A stretch of 64,000 bases of DNA from Amphibacillus marinus (lineage in GTDB: Bacteria > Bacillota > Bacilli > Bacillales > Amphibacillaceae). The notes under the pieces were generated by a model. It had not been told where the DNA came from and ran no database searches. It saw nothing but the letters and a program-made list of their open reading frames with translations. Positions 15,655-24,845 of the stretch are shown piece by piece (positions within the stretch are counted from its first letter, which is position 1; every line of letters begins with the position of its first letter). Both the position numbers and the translations under genes were made by a program. The stretch is from positions 1 through 64,000 of the forward strand of contig NZ_FODJ01000002.1 in NCBI RefSeq assembly GCF_900110345.1, in the 5' to 3' direction.

Positions 15655-16677
15655 TTATTTTTCCATTTGTTGCCCCATAGATTGGGCGACTTCAATCATC
15701 TCTTCACGTGTGAGCTGTTCACTAGCTAAATAATAATCAACGCCATTCTCCGACCATGTTAATGATTGATCAGTCATCGCTCCAATCGTTTTTCCGATGT
15801 GGACAGGTACTCCTGCTGATAGCTCCGGTTCACGTACAGCTACCATTGCCGTTTCATTATAATCTTGTACAATAGTAAATTCTTTTTCCCCTTGATAAGT
15901 TAAGACAACTCGCTTACCCTCTTCTCGATCAAATTCGGCTGTTTCACTAAGTTCAGCTCCCATTAATGCTGTAGGATACCGGACGATAAATTCACTCTGA
16001 CTATGCTCACCCTCTATTAATCCAACTGGTAAACTAAAAATCCCACTGGTAAGGTTGGCATCAACCTCAAAAAAGTTTGGCTCAAACTCTACCCCAAGCT
16101 CAAATGGCTCGAAGGTCACCTCAACAGCGACATTATGATCAGCATCATATATTTTCACAAGATAAGGTGTCAAAGAATCTTGATCAAAGTAAACTTCCTG
16201 AATCGGTAACGTTTTATTATGTTGGTAATTTGTTTGGGTCTTAAAAACATAGTATTGGTCTGTTACTTTAAATTCAGCCTGATCATCATTTAATACATCC
16301 GCCACTAATGAATGATACAAATAAGGTTGACTAGCATTGCTCGGCCAGTCACTTTGAAATCTAAAGCTCTTATTCAATGCTGGTGTTAACACAAACACTC
16401 CATCATCATTCTTTAAAATGATCTGACTGCCTTCCTCGTCACCCTCATTATGCATGAGGACACGATAAAAATGATCAGATTGATAAGCGAGGTCAATCTC
16501 ATAAAGCTGTGCTGTCTCCCCAGTTAACATTTCCATCTTGGCTTTTGTTTGATAGCTTGTAAGGTCTCCTACAACCTCTTCAAGCTCTTTCTTCACATCC
16601 TCTTGGGAAGCTTGACCACAACCCGCTATGATAAAAATCGATAAAAGGATGAGTACCACCCTGACCACTCTATTCAT
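15655..16677 (-). CDS. ydcC: Outer-surface lipoprotein YdcC (LolA-like fold)
   Basis: 340 residues. The N terminus is a lipoprotein signal (hydrophobic VVRVVLILLSIFIIAGCG, lipobox IAGC, Cys ~19). The body matches the DUF4367/LolA-like YdcC family, anchored outside the membrane; function unknown, expressed during sporulation in B. subtilis. ATG 16677 has AAAGGAG 8 nt upstream, while the in-frame start at 16764 lies inside the neighbouring pseudogene's tail. Gene order acpS-(nnr)-ydcC-alr is conserved. Confidence 0.92.
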   Translation of the reverse strand: MNRVVRVVLILLSIFIIAGCGQASQEDVKKELEEVVGDLTSYQTKAKMEMLTGETAQLYEIDLAYQSDHFYRVLMHNEGDEEGSQIILKNDDGVFVLTPALNKSFRFQSDWPSNASQPYLYHSLVADVLNDDQAEFKVTDQYYVFKTQTNYQHNKTLPIQEVYFDQDSLTPYLVKIYDADHNVAVEVTFEPFELGVEFEPNFFEVDANLTSGIFSLPVGLIEGEHSQSEFIVRYPTALMGAELSETAEFDREEGKRVVLTYQGEKEFTIVQDYNETAMVAVREPELSAGVPVHIGKTIGAMTDQSLTWSENGVDYYLASEQLTREEMIEVAQSMGQQMEK

Positions 16678-16760
16678 TAAGTCAACTCCTTTTACTCTAG
16701 TCAGAGAAAAAGGGAATGAAAGACCGCTATGAAGAACATGTACGAAAAAGCTTGCGGAAG

Positions 16761-17971
16761 TCATCTAAATACATCGGTTGCAAGTAAGTCTACCTTAGCA
16801 TGCTCATCTTCAATTGCTAACTGTGCAATCCTATCATGCCGGTAACAGTAATTTGTAATAATTCACAATGTGTTAAGCTGGCTGATGCCTGTGCAAATTG
16901 CTTACCATTAGAGCTTGGCACAATTGTATGCGCAGCTTTTAAGACATGATTCACGCACTGAAGCAAAGCAACCGCAATCGTAAATGAACGCGTTGTAATC
17001 GCATCGAAAGCTTAATTAATACATCGGGCCACCTCACCTAAATGCCATGTTAAAATGGTCGGTGACTTTGTGCTTTAAAGTTAACAAGGCTATTGTAAAG
17101 GAAATACAAATCATCAACCTAACTGTCTCTCGATGGCAATGGCTCATTGTCAATCACGCTCCGTAGTTAACCCGCTCTCGATTCCAAGTGCTAGAATACA
17201 TAAATGCACAAATGGGTAGCTAGTTGCTTAACACTTGCCATTACTAGCATTAGCAGAAAAGTGATTTCTTGTAGTAATTGGCATTACTTTGTTTTTAGTT
17301 GCCACCGTAGACCGAACATTTCCAGACCAGAAAGCTACTTTTGTGGCTATTACACGGGCACCTGGCATCGTTCGAGAGCCAGCAGTTATTAAGTCGTTAT
17401 CCTTATGGCTATATTTACTTCGTTTAGTTATTCGCTGCCGGCCTGTGCTTGCAGCCATACTTTAGTTTTTGCTTGATTTATTAAATAGTCTGGTAGACCA
17501 ATCTGACCAATGACTCATTCCTCTAAAACTAAGCAGATTGTTTGATAACGCACTCGGTTTCTGATCTTTAATTTAATTGGGCACAACTACTTTTGCCGCC
17601 AATAATACTACAGACGTTTCCGCCGGTAAGCGCACATCGGTTGACAGCGTATTCGCCAGGACCTCTAAACCTGGGTATTAGACCTTATCCAAAATATAAT
17701 AAGGTATTACACCATCATCCTTTAGCTTAGCATGCTGTACAAGCAGAATCACCTTACCACTATAACCCAGTTTTTTGTCACGCCATGACCATCACTAATG
17801 TCATTTCAAGACACAACGACCACTCCTATTTGCATACCAGGTTCTAGTCTTTTTCACGTGATCAGCAACTGCTCGTCCGTCATTTCCCATCAATAATAAC
17901 CCTGACACCCGATAATCAGACATCTCAATACGATCTTATTCGTACAGCTCATCTGCGGTTAAACCAATCAT
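16761..17971 (-). pseudogene. nnr: Decayed bifunctional NAD(P)H-hydrate repair enzyme (Nnr/YjeF)
   Basis: The minus strand starts with a good ribosome site (GGAGGG) and ATG, then reads MIGLTADELYE, a stop, and DRIEMSDYRVSGLLLMGNDG, which is clearly the N terminus of the epimerase half. Later pieces in shifting frames include GSRTMPGARVIATKVAFWSG (dehydratase half), and the tail reads QLAIEDEHAKVDLLATDV before a stop. Several in-frame stops and frameshifts make it non-functional. It occupies the place between acpS and ydcC where related Bacilli carry an intact yjeF. A 76-codon frame on this strand (17228-17458) is only a piece of it. Confidence 0.88.
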
Positions 17972-18039
17972 TTTTGTCCCTCCTACCCGCACTACACTAT
18001 ATGAGTTTGTCCGCCTAAATATGCAAGAGGATCACCGGG

Positions 18040-18396
18040 TTAATCTTCCAAGATGACTTGCGCTATCGCATAATCCTTACTATGTGAAATAGATAGATGG
18101 CTTTTCAAATCCTTATTTTTCACGAAAACTATATAAGGTCCCCCTTGTTGGTTAGTGAAAATTTCAATATCATGAAAGCCAACTTGACCAATTCCCGTAC
18201 CATATGCTTTAGCAAAGGCCTCTTTAGCCGCAAAGCGACCAGCTAGAAATTCAAGCTGACGTCTGTTTGTTTGTTTTGTTTTAAATAATACCTGTTCTCT
18301 ATCCGTTAAAATTTTTTTTATGAACCGGGGCTGCCTTCTTAATAACTGCTCAACCCGAATAAGTTCGACGATGTCAATTCCAGTACCTAAGATCAT
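18040..18396 (-). CDS. acpS: Holo-[acyl-carrier-protein] synthase
   Basis: 118 residues. It begins MILGTGIDIVEL (catalytic Asp ~8) and has RFAAKEAFAKAYGTGIG (Glu/Lys of the Mg and CoA site) and SISHSKDYA. It moves 4'-phosphopantetheine from CoA to ACP for fatty acid synthesis. I chose ATG 18396 because the family begins MI-GTGID and AGGGTGA lies just upstream. It stands upstream of the nnr pseudogene, with which it would share a transcript. Confidence 0.97.
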   Translation of the reverse strand: MILGTGIDIVELIRVEQLLRRQPRFIKKILTDREQVLFKTKQTNRRQLEFLAGRFAAKEAFAKAYGTGIGQVGFHDIEIFTNQQGGPYIVFVKNKDLKSHLSISHSKDYAIAQVILED

Positions 18397-18584
18397 TTCT
18401 TCACCCTTCTTTATCACTCATTAAGTTTATCTCGGTTAGTATTATTGAACATGTAATGCAATGATTTGTCAAAGGGCCCTGTTTTAGAGTATGATTTGAT
18501 AGTAAGATTAATAAAGTTTTTTACAGTCAGTTAATCTGCTGTAAAACTGATTAGCATGTCGTCATAAAGATAAGGAGTTTTACT

Positions 18585-19352
18585 ATGTTTTTTCGAAATG
18601 AATCGTTTAAAGACTTTATTCGGTACTATCCTGTTGTATCTAGCATTCTTGCGCTTCAAATTATTATTTGGGTACTGATGTACTTTAATACCGGAATTGG
18701 CGAAGTGATTTTTAAAGAAGGTATTGGCTTTAATTATGCCGTTAGTCAGGGCGAGTACTGGCGCTTAGTTACACCGATTTTTCTGCACGCTCCTGCTGGC
18801 TTTGCCCATATTGTTTTTAACTCCTTTGCCTTAGTCCTGTTTGGACCAGCCCTTGAGCAAATGCTTGGCAAGCTAAAGTTCGTCCTACTTTATTTAGGCA
18901 CAGGGATTATCGGAAATGTGTTTACTTATTTTGTCGGGGATATCATGCAATTTCACCTTGGCGCATCAGGTGCCATCTACGGATTACTTGGGCTCCTAAT
19001 TTATATGGGCTTTTCAAGTAGTGGGCTCATTGATCCTGGCAGTAGACAAATTGTCGTCATTTATGCCGGACTTGGTCTTGTGATGACCTTCTTACAGCCC
19101 AATATAAATATAGCTGCACATATCTTCGGCTTCATTGGTGGGCTAGCATTGGGACCTATTCTTGTTCACAATGTTAATCCGTATACGATTAAGTATCGAC
19201 GTCGACAACATGCTACTTCCAGCGGTGCGACGTTCAACCCTAATCGCTGGCGTGGTAGGCGATTTAGAATTAATCCAAATATTAGCGCCATTCTCTGGTG
19301 GATCATTATTGGCTTAGCTTTACTTGGATTTTTAAGCGGCTTTCTATTTTAA
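18585..19352 (+). CDS. Rhomboid-family intramembrane serine protease (YdcA-like)
   Basis: 255 residues with about six to seven membrane helices. The catalytic Ser lies in HLGASGAIYGLLG (~residue 130) and the catalytic His in AAHIFGFIGG (~180); the rhomboid HIVFNSFALVLFGP region is present at ~80. A basic tail follows (~205-230). It diverges from acpS and ends in a bidirectional terminator. The B. subtilis YdcA is at the same place but lacks a known substrate. Confidence 0.92.
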   Translation: MFFRNESFKDFIRYYPVVSSILALQIIIWVLMYFNTGIGEVIFKEGIGFNYAVSQGEYWRLVTPIFLHAPAGFAHIVFNSFALVLFGPALEQMLGKLKFVLLYLGTGIIGNVFTYFVGDIMQFHLGASGAIYGLLGLLIYMGFSSSGLIDPGSRQIVVIYAGLGLVMTFLQPNINIAAHIFGFIGGLALGPILVHNVNPYTIKYRRRQHATSSGATFNPNRWRGRRFRINPNISAILWWIIIGLALLGFLSGFLF

Positions 19353-19363
19353 TTTTTTTTTGA

Positions 19364-19405
19364 AAAAAGCGTCCAACTCTCATTGTTGAGAGTTGGACGC
19401 TTTTT
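19364..19405. terminator. Bidirectional terminator between rhomboid and cshA genes
   Basis: AAAAAGCGTCCAACTCTCA pairs with its exact complement across a 3-nt loop, with A and T tracts at the ends. It serves both convergent genes. Confidence 0.92.
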
Positions 19406-19406
19406 A

Positions 19407-20867
19407 TTAATTAGAACCGCGTTTGTTTTGGAATTTACGATTTCGGCCCTGTGGTTTAGGTTTTCTTGAAAAACTACGTTTATTGTCACCTTTGCCACGA
19501 TAGTTTTTACGGTTATCATTGCCTTTATACTTACTTTGACGTTTTACACTTACCGGCTGAACCGAAGACAACGTAACTGGTGTTTGTCTGCGCTCTTTTG
19601 TCATCATTTTCAACGCAGCCGCTAAAACAGTTACCGAATCATACTGATCAAGTATTTCACTAGCAGTCTCACGATAGTCCTCTAGCTGACCTTTATCAAT
19701 CATGCGCACTAATTTCTCAACTGTAATCTGTTGCTGACCACGTCGTGCTTCATCAATGCTTGGCGTTTTCATTCGCTTCATTTTACTCTTTGTTACTTTC
19801 TCAATTAAATGAAGGTGAGACATTTCTCTTGGTGTAATAAATGAAATAGCTACTCCAGCTTTACCTGCACGACCAGTACGACCAATACGGTGAACATAGC
19901 TCTCAGGGTCTTGAGGAATATCAAAGTTATAAACATGTGATACACCCGAAATATCTAGTCCTCTTGCCGCTACATCAGTTGCAACTAAAATTTCCACTCG
20001 ACCAGATTTAAATTTATTTAATACGCTCATCCGCTTACCTTGGCTTAAATCACCATGGATACCTTCAGCACGGAATCCGCGAGCCTGAAGCCCGTCCATT
20101 AATTCATCAACACGCTTCTTAGTTCGACCAAATATAATCGCAAGCTCTGGCACATGAATATCAAGCAGGTTTGTTAAGGCATCGAATTTCTGCTTTTCGT
20201 GCACTTCAATAAAGTTCTGATCAATATTTGAAACAGTCATTTCTTTTGCTTTCACCTTGACTTCTTCTGGTGAGCGCATTAACGTCGTAGCAATTTGACG
20301 AATTTCCTTAGGCATCGTTGCCGAGAACAACAATGTTTGACGTTCTTCCGGAATTGCCTTAAGAATATCACGAATATCTTCAATGAATCCCATATTTAGC
20401 ATTTCATCTGCTTCATCCAACACTGCAGTATGGACTTCACTAATATTAATTGTTTTACGGCGAATATGGTCTAATAACCGTCCTGGTGTTGCCACTACAA
20501 TGTGTGGGCCGTCTTTTAGTCCGCGAATTTGTCGATCCATTTGTTGGCCACCATAAATCGGTAACGTTCTTAAACCTTTAAACTTCGCCAAACGATGTAA
20601 CTCTTCAGAAACCTGAATAGCTAGCTCTCTTGTCGGAGCAACAATTAGCCCCTGAATTTTACGTTGCTTCTTGTCAATCTTCTCGATCATCGGAATCCCA
20701 AAGGCAGCTGTTTTACCGGTTCCTGTCTGAGCTTGCCCAATGACATCCTTACCTGCTAATCCTAATGGAATTGTTTGTTCTTGAATTGGAGTTGCTTCTT
20801 CAAAGCCCATCTTCTCCAATGCTTTCATAATTGGTTGCGAAATACCTAGTGATTGAAATGTTGTCAA
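19407..20867 (-). CDS. cshA: DEAD-box RNA helicase CshA
   Basis: About 486 residues. Q motif (FEEATPIQ), Walker [20 protein letters not shown], and [10 protein letters not shown] are all present in order; residues ~430-486 form a basic RG/K-rich tail ([17 protein letters not shown]). CshA is the main RNA helicase of Bacilli, tied to RNA decay and ribosome assembly. The start is probably TTG 20867 (TTFQSLGIS), matching family N termini, 12 nt after AAAGGAG; a longer reading from 20930 adds 21 atypical residues. Confidence 0.95.
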   Translation of the reverse strand: MTTFQSLGISQPIMKALEKMGFEEATPIQEQTIPLGLAGKDVIGQAQTGTGKTAAFGIPMIEKIDKKQRKIQGLIVAPTRELAIQVSEELHRLAKFKGLRTLPIYGGQQMDRQIRGLKDGPHIVVATPGRLLDHIRRKTINISEVHTAVLDEADEMLNMGFIEDIRDILKAIPEERQTLLFSATMPKEIRQIATTLMRSPEEVKVKAKEMTVSNIDQNFIEVHEKQKFDALTNLLDIHVPELAIIFGRTKKRVDELMDGLQARGFRAEGIHGDLSQGKRMSVLNKFKSGRVEILVATDVAARGLDISGVSHVYNFDIPQDPESYVHRIGRTGRAGKAGVAISFITPREMSHLHLIEKVTKSKMKRMKTPSIDEARRGQQQITVEKLVRMIDKGQLEDYRETASEILDQYDSVTVLAAALKMMTKERRQTPVTLSSVQPVSVKRQSKYKGNDNRKNYRGKGDNKRSFSRKPKPQGRNRKFQNKRGSN

Positions 20868-20930
20868 TTTACGTTCATACTCCTTTTTTCTTGTGAATCT
20901 CATCTTGCGCACGTTACAACACGTTAACAA

Positions 20931-21378
20931 TATGACCTATTTAAAAAAATAGATGCTTCTCGTTCTGTTGTCTAATTAAACGTCGCAGCTAAACAAAGCT
21001 TAATTTAAGCGTCTATTATTTCAATGGCAAATTAATGACATATTAATTGCCTTTAGATTTATAAAGTTTAAATCTAACTCTTAGCGGGCGCTACCCTAGC
21101 CGTCATTAACGTGAAAAAGCCTTCCTCCACACAAGGAAGAGGCTTGTTTACGAGCATTCAATGGATTCCTATATAGTAACATATTATAAACATTAATTCT
21201 AGTTGTCTGATTAGCTATTTTAACATTAAAAAAATGTAACAGCTTTCATTGCTATTCTAGCTTGATACTTGAAAAAATATACGTAAGTCTTTACTATAAT
21301 AGTAAACGTTCTAATATTTTTTGCACTTTTTCTAAAAAAGAGACACTCGTAGCACTATAAAAAAGAATAGGTGATAAC
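20931..21378. other. Gene-free stretch: long cshA leader and hairpin
   Basis: No coding sequence seen. A minus-strand terminator-like hairpin lies at 21114-21145 (stem AAGCC..TTCCT/AGGAAGGCTT followed by TTTTT). A perfect -10 (TATAAT, about 21183-21188, minus) precedes it, with a weak -35. This could be a cshA leader attenuator or a ~70-nt RNA. The degV promoter must also be here. Confidence 0.45.
21114..21145 (-). terminator. Intrinsic terminator-like hairpin in the cshA leader
   Basis: On the minus strand a 10-bp stem with a small bulge around a TGTGTGG loop is followed by TTTTTCACG. No minus-strand gene lies upstream, so it would end a short leader transcript. Confidence 0.6.
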
Positions 21379-22248
21379 ATGACATTTCAACTTATGACCG
21401 ACAGTGGCGCTGACCTTTCAGCTAGAATGAAAACTGAGTGGGGGATAAAGGTTGTTCCTCTGTTTGTTCACTTTGGCGAACAGCAATACGCATCGGAACA
21501 GTTAACAACTGCAGTTTTTTTGAAAAAGCTAAAGGAATCAAGCCAATTCCCTAGCTCATCAGCTCCTGGCCCACACGAATATCATCAAGCTTTCAAAGCA
21601 ATTGAGCCAACTAAGCCAATAATTCACATTAGTATCTCTTCCGGTGTCAGTAGTTCCTATAATCATGCGATCATGGGTCGAGACATGCTTCTTGAGGAGG
21701 AGCCAAATCGAAAGATTGTCATTATTGATAGTAAATCTGCATCAACTGGCATGATGCTTCTTATTAATGAAGCATTAACGAAGATGGCAGAAAATCTTTC
21801 ATTTGAGCAAATTAGTATACACCTTGCGGAAAGGGTAAACCATCTGCGAACACTATTTGTACTACAGTCCCTTGACAACTTAATTCGTGGTGGAAGACTA
21901 GATAAGGTTAAGGGTGCAGTTGCTAAGACCTTAAATGTTAAATTAATTCTACACGCTAGCTCTGAAGGGAAAATTGAAGTGCTTGAAAAGGTACGCGGAA
22001 ATAAAAAAGCGACAAGACGCTTTATTGAAAAAATTGGTGAGTATGTCAGTCGTACATCCAATCAGACCCTTGCTATGACGCATTGCAATGCCGCGGATCG
22101 CCTAGAAGAATTCTCCACAAAGTTAAAGGATACCTATTCATTTGAGCAAATATTGACTGCTGAAACGGGACCTGTTATTTCGGCTCATGCTGGTCAGGGA
22201 GCGATTGTCATATCCTTTTTCAGTGATCATTCACGAAATAATGACTAA
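21379..22248 (+). CDS. DegV family fatty-acid-binding protein
   Basis: 289 residues, DegV/FakB-type: the N-terminal TDSGADL motif, ISISSGVSSSY (~85-95, lipid carboxylate contact) and VVISFFSDH-like ending near GPVISAHAGQGAI (~265). FakB proteins present fatty acids to the FakA kinase in Gram-positive lipid uptake; which fatty acid cannot be read. It is a single gene closed by the hairpin at 22277-22314. Confidence 0.92.
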   Translation: MTFQLMTDSGADLSARMKTEWGIKVVPLFVHFGEQQYASEQLTTAVFLKKLKESSQFPSSSAPGPHEYHQAFKAIEPTKPIIHISISSGVSSSYNHAIMGRDMLLEEEPNRKIVIIDSKSASTGMMLLINEALTKMAENLSFEQISIHLAERVNHLRTLFVLQSLDNLIRGGRLDKVKGAVAKTLNVKLILHASSEGKIEVLEKVRGNKKATRRFIEKIGEYVSRTSNQTLAMTHCNAADRLEEFSTKLKDTYSFEQILTAETGPVISAHAGQGAIVISFFSDHSRNND

Positions 22249-22274
22249 TTTAATCTAGTAAATCGCTCTAAATA

Positions 22275-22314
22275 AAACACCAATCTGCAGCTATAAAGCA
22301 GATTGGTGTTTACT
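22275..22314. terminator. Bidirectional terminator between degV and the esterase gene
   Basis: AAACACCAATCTGC/GCAGATTGGTGTTT with a 9-nt loop; T/A tracts flank it. It overlaps the end of the esterase gene. Confidence 0.88.
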
Positions 22315-23016
22315 TATTGCTAAAGCCTCATCCTGTTTAGTCAGATAAGAGAAAACCGCATTAACGACAATATCTTTATCATCCCCTAAGCAAATTAAGT
22401 GCTTGGAATCAGCATAGTAAATGACATCAATATCAACAGGAATCTCCTTATTCAAATAATGGGTTGATTTATATGGTACTAAGCCGTCTTGAATGCCTTG
22501 AAGGACAAGCACTGGACAGTTGATCTGACTTAATGAATGCTTGGTTTCTTTCATACACTTGAGAAACTCAATATAAGCACGGGCTGGAATTGCACCTCGT
22601 TTATGCTTGTATTGCTGATAAGTAAAATTAGCCTCAATCTCACCAAGCATGCGATCCTTAATAATTTGACTTGCTTCAATCGTCATTTGAATGAGATTTA
22701 AGTATTTACGTGAAGGTGACAACAACACTAAGCGCGCTGCCGAAAATTTAGCTGCAAGTTGTGCCGCAATCATTCCGCCCATTGAAAAACCAATTAAGAA
22801 TACTTGATCCACCTTCTCGGCAAGATTTAAGTAAGCTTGTTCAGCATAGTTAAGCCAGTCTTTATGTGTGACTTCATCCAATAAAAGCTCCATTCCATGC
22901 CCTGGTAAAGTTGGAACAGCTATTTCCCAATTGGTATTTTTCTTAAGGTAGTCTGTCAGTGGCGCAATTTCATGCGGACCACCAGTAAAGCCATGGATAC
23001 ATAAGCATCCAATCAT
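22291..23016 (-). CDS. Carboxylesterase (Est30/YvaK-like alpha/beta hydrolase)
   Basis: 241 residues. CIHGFTGGPHEI is the oxyanion motif; GFSMGG is the nucleophile elbow (Ser ~94); DGLVPYKS carries the Asp and ADSKHLICLGDD the His (HL) of the triad. It resembles the Est30 carboxylesterases of Bacillaceae, soluble and cytoplasmic. I chose ATG 23016 (AGGAGTGAT upstream) because MIGCLCIHGF matches family N termini. Confidence 0.92.
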   Translation of the reverse strand: MIGCLCIHGFTGGPHEIAPLTDYLKKNTNWEIAVPTLPGHGMELLLDEVTHKDWLNYAEQAYLNLAEKVDQVFLIGFSMGGMIAAQLAAKFSAARLVLLSPSRKYLNLIQMTIEASQIIKDRMLGEIEANFTYQQYKHKRGAIPARAYIEFLKCMKETKHSLSQINCPVLVLQGIQDGLVPYKSTHYLNKEIPVDIDVIYYADSKHLICLGDDKDIVVNAVFSYLTKQDEALAISKHQSAL

Positions 23017-23069
23017 ATTTATCACTCCTATTTTCTTGTATAACAATAGTCTTGCCAAATTTGACAAGA

Positions 23070-23420
23070 CTATGTCTTAACACCTTTAATAAATGAGCTT
23101 ATCCCTTTTACAATTGGGGTAAATTGTTGATACGTATTAGCAACCTGCCCTGCTGTGTTAAACACCTTATCTAGATCAAACTGACCATCATTATTCTGGA
23201 AATACCCCATCACACCTTTAGAGGTTGGGGCTGACTCCATTCCCATCCCTTGACTAGGTGGCGGATACCAACTTTGTTGAAATGGCATTCCAGGCTGCGC
23301 TTGATAGGACTGAGGGTTAAAGTGTTGTTGAGGTGGATACCCTTGATTTTGCATCGGCTGTGGATATGGATAATAAGGCATACGATTTACACCCGGTGGG
23401 CCCGAATATCTTGACCGCAT
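23070..23420 (-). CDS. YppG-like spore-associated protein
   Basis: 116 residues: a low-complexity Pro/Gln/Tyr/Gly-rich N-terminal half (PYYPYPQPMQNQGYPPQQ) and a C-terminal conserved block (GVMGYFQNNDGQFDLDKVF, then IVKGISSFIKG). This layout fits the YppG family of Bacillus, linked with spore coats. The function is unknown. ATG 23420 is placed 6 nt after AGGGGTG; GTG 23429 lies in the ribosome site. Confidence 0.75.
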   Translation of the reverse strand: MRSRYSGPPGVNRMPYYPYPQPMQNQGYPPQQHFNPQSYQAQPGMPFQQSWYPPPSQGMGMESAPTSKGVMGYFQNNDGQFDLDKVFNTAGQVANTYQQFTPIVKGISSFIKGVKT

Positions 23421-23481
23421 AATAAACACCCCTAATTTTAATTATTTTCTAAATTATTGTATGCCCTTTAAAGGAAATGGT

Positions 23482-23730
23482 TCATTTTTTGTCGAGCTGA
23501 TTAATTAAGTATTCAATTTTATATTTTTGAAAACCAAGAATCTTTTCATTGTTCATCATCACTGCGGGAGTAGCATAGATATTATGCTCTTGCAACTCAC
23601 TTAGATAGGTTTTATTTTCGCTAATATTTTTCTTAGTATATGAAATATTAAATTGTTCAATTAAGTCAATAACCTGTTCACACTCAGGACAATTATCACT
23701 GACATATACAGTAACTTCATTTAGAGCCAT
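23482..23730 (-). CDS. Glutaredoxin/NrdH-like redoxin
   Basis: 82 residues, thioredoxin fold, with CPEC (Cys 14 and 17) after a beta strand VTVYVSDN and the cis-Pro site ATPAVM (~55). The final ILGFQKYKIEYLI fits the glutaredoxin end. It may be an electron donor for a reductase; no ribonucleotide reductase is near. Confidence 0.85.
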   Translation of the reverse strand: MALNEVTVYVSDNCPECEQVIDLIEQFNISYTKKNISENKTYLSELQEHNIYATPAVMMNNEKILGFQKYKIEYLINQLDKK

Positions 23731-24221
23731 TATTAAACCCCTTTCTCTACTCGCTGACTGAAATAGTATTAGCTATTTATATATTCTTTAGGATTTTCTG
23801 CCTACTATGCTACTACATATATACCCAGCTTATATTAAGTTAAACATGTCACGCAATATTGCAATAAACCATTATTAACTAACTCAACTTTCACATCAAC
23901 ATATTCAGTTTCAGCTAAAATGGCTGCATGGCCGACGAACGATTAAGTCTACGCATTGCCATGACCAGTAGCTATTGTGCTGAATAATTCCCTTCTTATA
24001 AAGCTATCGTTATTAACTCGCAGAGAAATATGTTCCGCTTTTTGGTGCGCATTACTTCACAAAGTAATGCTTAATGGCTTTTCTTCAGTGTGCGAAAGTT
24101 GCGTTACTAATAATTAAAAATGAGCAATCTCAAGTAAAACCGAGGCTTTCTTTAGCTTTACTATTGCTCCATCCGCTTAGAAACAGCGAATTTACATGTA
24201 CAAAAAAACGAGTCCAGGAAA
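23731..24221. other. Gene-free stretch with possible decayed coding remnants
   Basis: No intact gene. The minus strand around 23840-23960 gives short coding-like pieces, interrupted by stops, such as ATGHGNA and ILAETEYVDVKVELVNNGLL, ending QYCVTCLT; the family is not recognised. One copy of a 26-bp sequence also present at 38851 lies at 24040-24065. Confidence 0.35.
24040..24065. repeat. 26-bp dispersed repeat, copy 1
   Basis: The core GGTGCGCATTACTTCACAAA is identical to 38855-38874, with four T before it and GT after it in both copies. Here it continues into AATGC, so that GCATTACTT-CAC-AAAGTAATGC forms a hairpin. Confidence 0.7.
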
Positions 24222-24336
24222 TAAATAATTAGATAAGCAAAATCCGAACATTATGCCTGAAAACATATAGCGCTTCGGTAAAACACTGCGCTTAGTCAGA
24301 ATGTTCGGATTCCCAGTTTCAATATTTAGTTATGCC
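24222..24336. repeat. MITE-like hairpin repeat, copy A
   Basis: About 110 bp with inverted ends: AATCCGAACATT (24241-24252) and its complement (24300-24311). The outer flanks AATAATTAGATAAGC and (reverse) GCATAACTAAATATT are also related. It shares ends and flanks with the element at 27506-27612. It lies just past marR and may serve as its terminator. Confidence 0.65.
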
Positions 24337-24357
24337 TTAGCCTTGCTCATTCATGAC

Positions 24358-24831
24358 TTAATCTGTTTTTTTTAGCTCATCTGCATAAATACCAAGTTGC
24401 TTAAGCAACTTAATAGCACCCTTTTTTTCATCGGCAGATAGACCGGCGGTAATTTTTTCAATCTGCCGCCAATGCTCGGGAAAAATATCCTCTAACAAGG
24501 CTTTCCCTTTCTCAGAAATTGAAGCGTAAGTAATTCGTCGATCCTTCGCACATTGAATTCTGTTAATAAATTCTTTTTTCTCAAGCTTATCTACAACATA
24601 TGTAATACTTCCACTTGCCAAAAGAATCTTGTCGCCAATTTTTTGCAAAGGTTGTTCACCTGAATGGTATAACAATTCTAACACGCCAAACTCTGTTGTG
24701 TTTAGTCCATTTTTCCGAATATCCGCCGCTACCAAATCAGCAACAGAGCGATACGCCTTTGATAGCACGACAAATAGCTTTAATGATGGGTCTTGCTTAC
24801 GCTCTTGATACTGCTTCCTCTGTTTATCCAT
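24358..24831 (-). CDS. MarR-family transcriptional regulator
   Basis: 157 residues, winged helix: LNTTEFGVLELLYHSGEQPLQ then LLASGSITYVVDKLEKKEFI (recognition helix) and the wing RRITYASISEKG. It resembles the YusO/MhqR/OhrR-like set. It has a single Cys (in CAKDRR), too far along for an OhrR-type sensor. It lies 14 nt after the ABC permease gene on the same strand, so it may regulate that operon. Confidence 0.88.
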   Translation of the reverse strand: MDKQRKQYQERKQDPSLKLFVVLSKAYRSVADLVAADIRKNGLNTTEFGVLELLYHSGEQPLQKIGDKILLASGSITYVVDKLEKKEFINRIQCAKDRRITYASISEKGKALLEDIFPEHWRQIEKITAGLSADEKKGAIKLLKQLGIYADELKKTD

Positions 24832-24845
24832 TTAAAATCCCGCTC

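Noticed and set aside
17228-17458. Separate 76-residue gene on the minus strand
   Set aside because: Its translation contains words of the Nnr dehydratase half, so it is a surviving piece of the nnr pseudogene.
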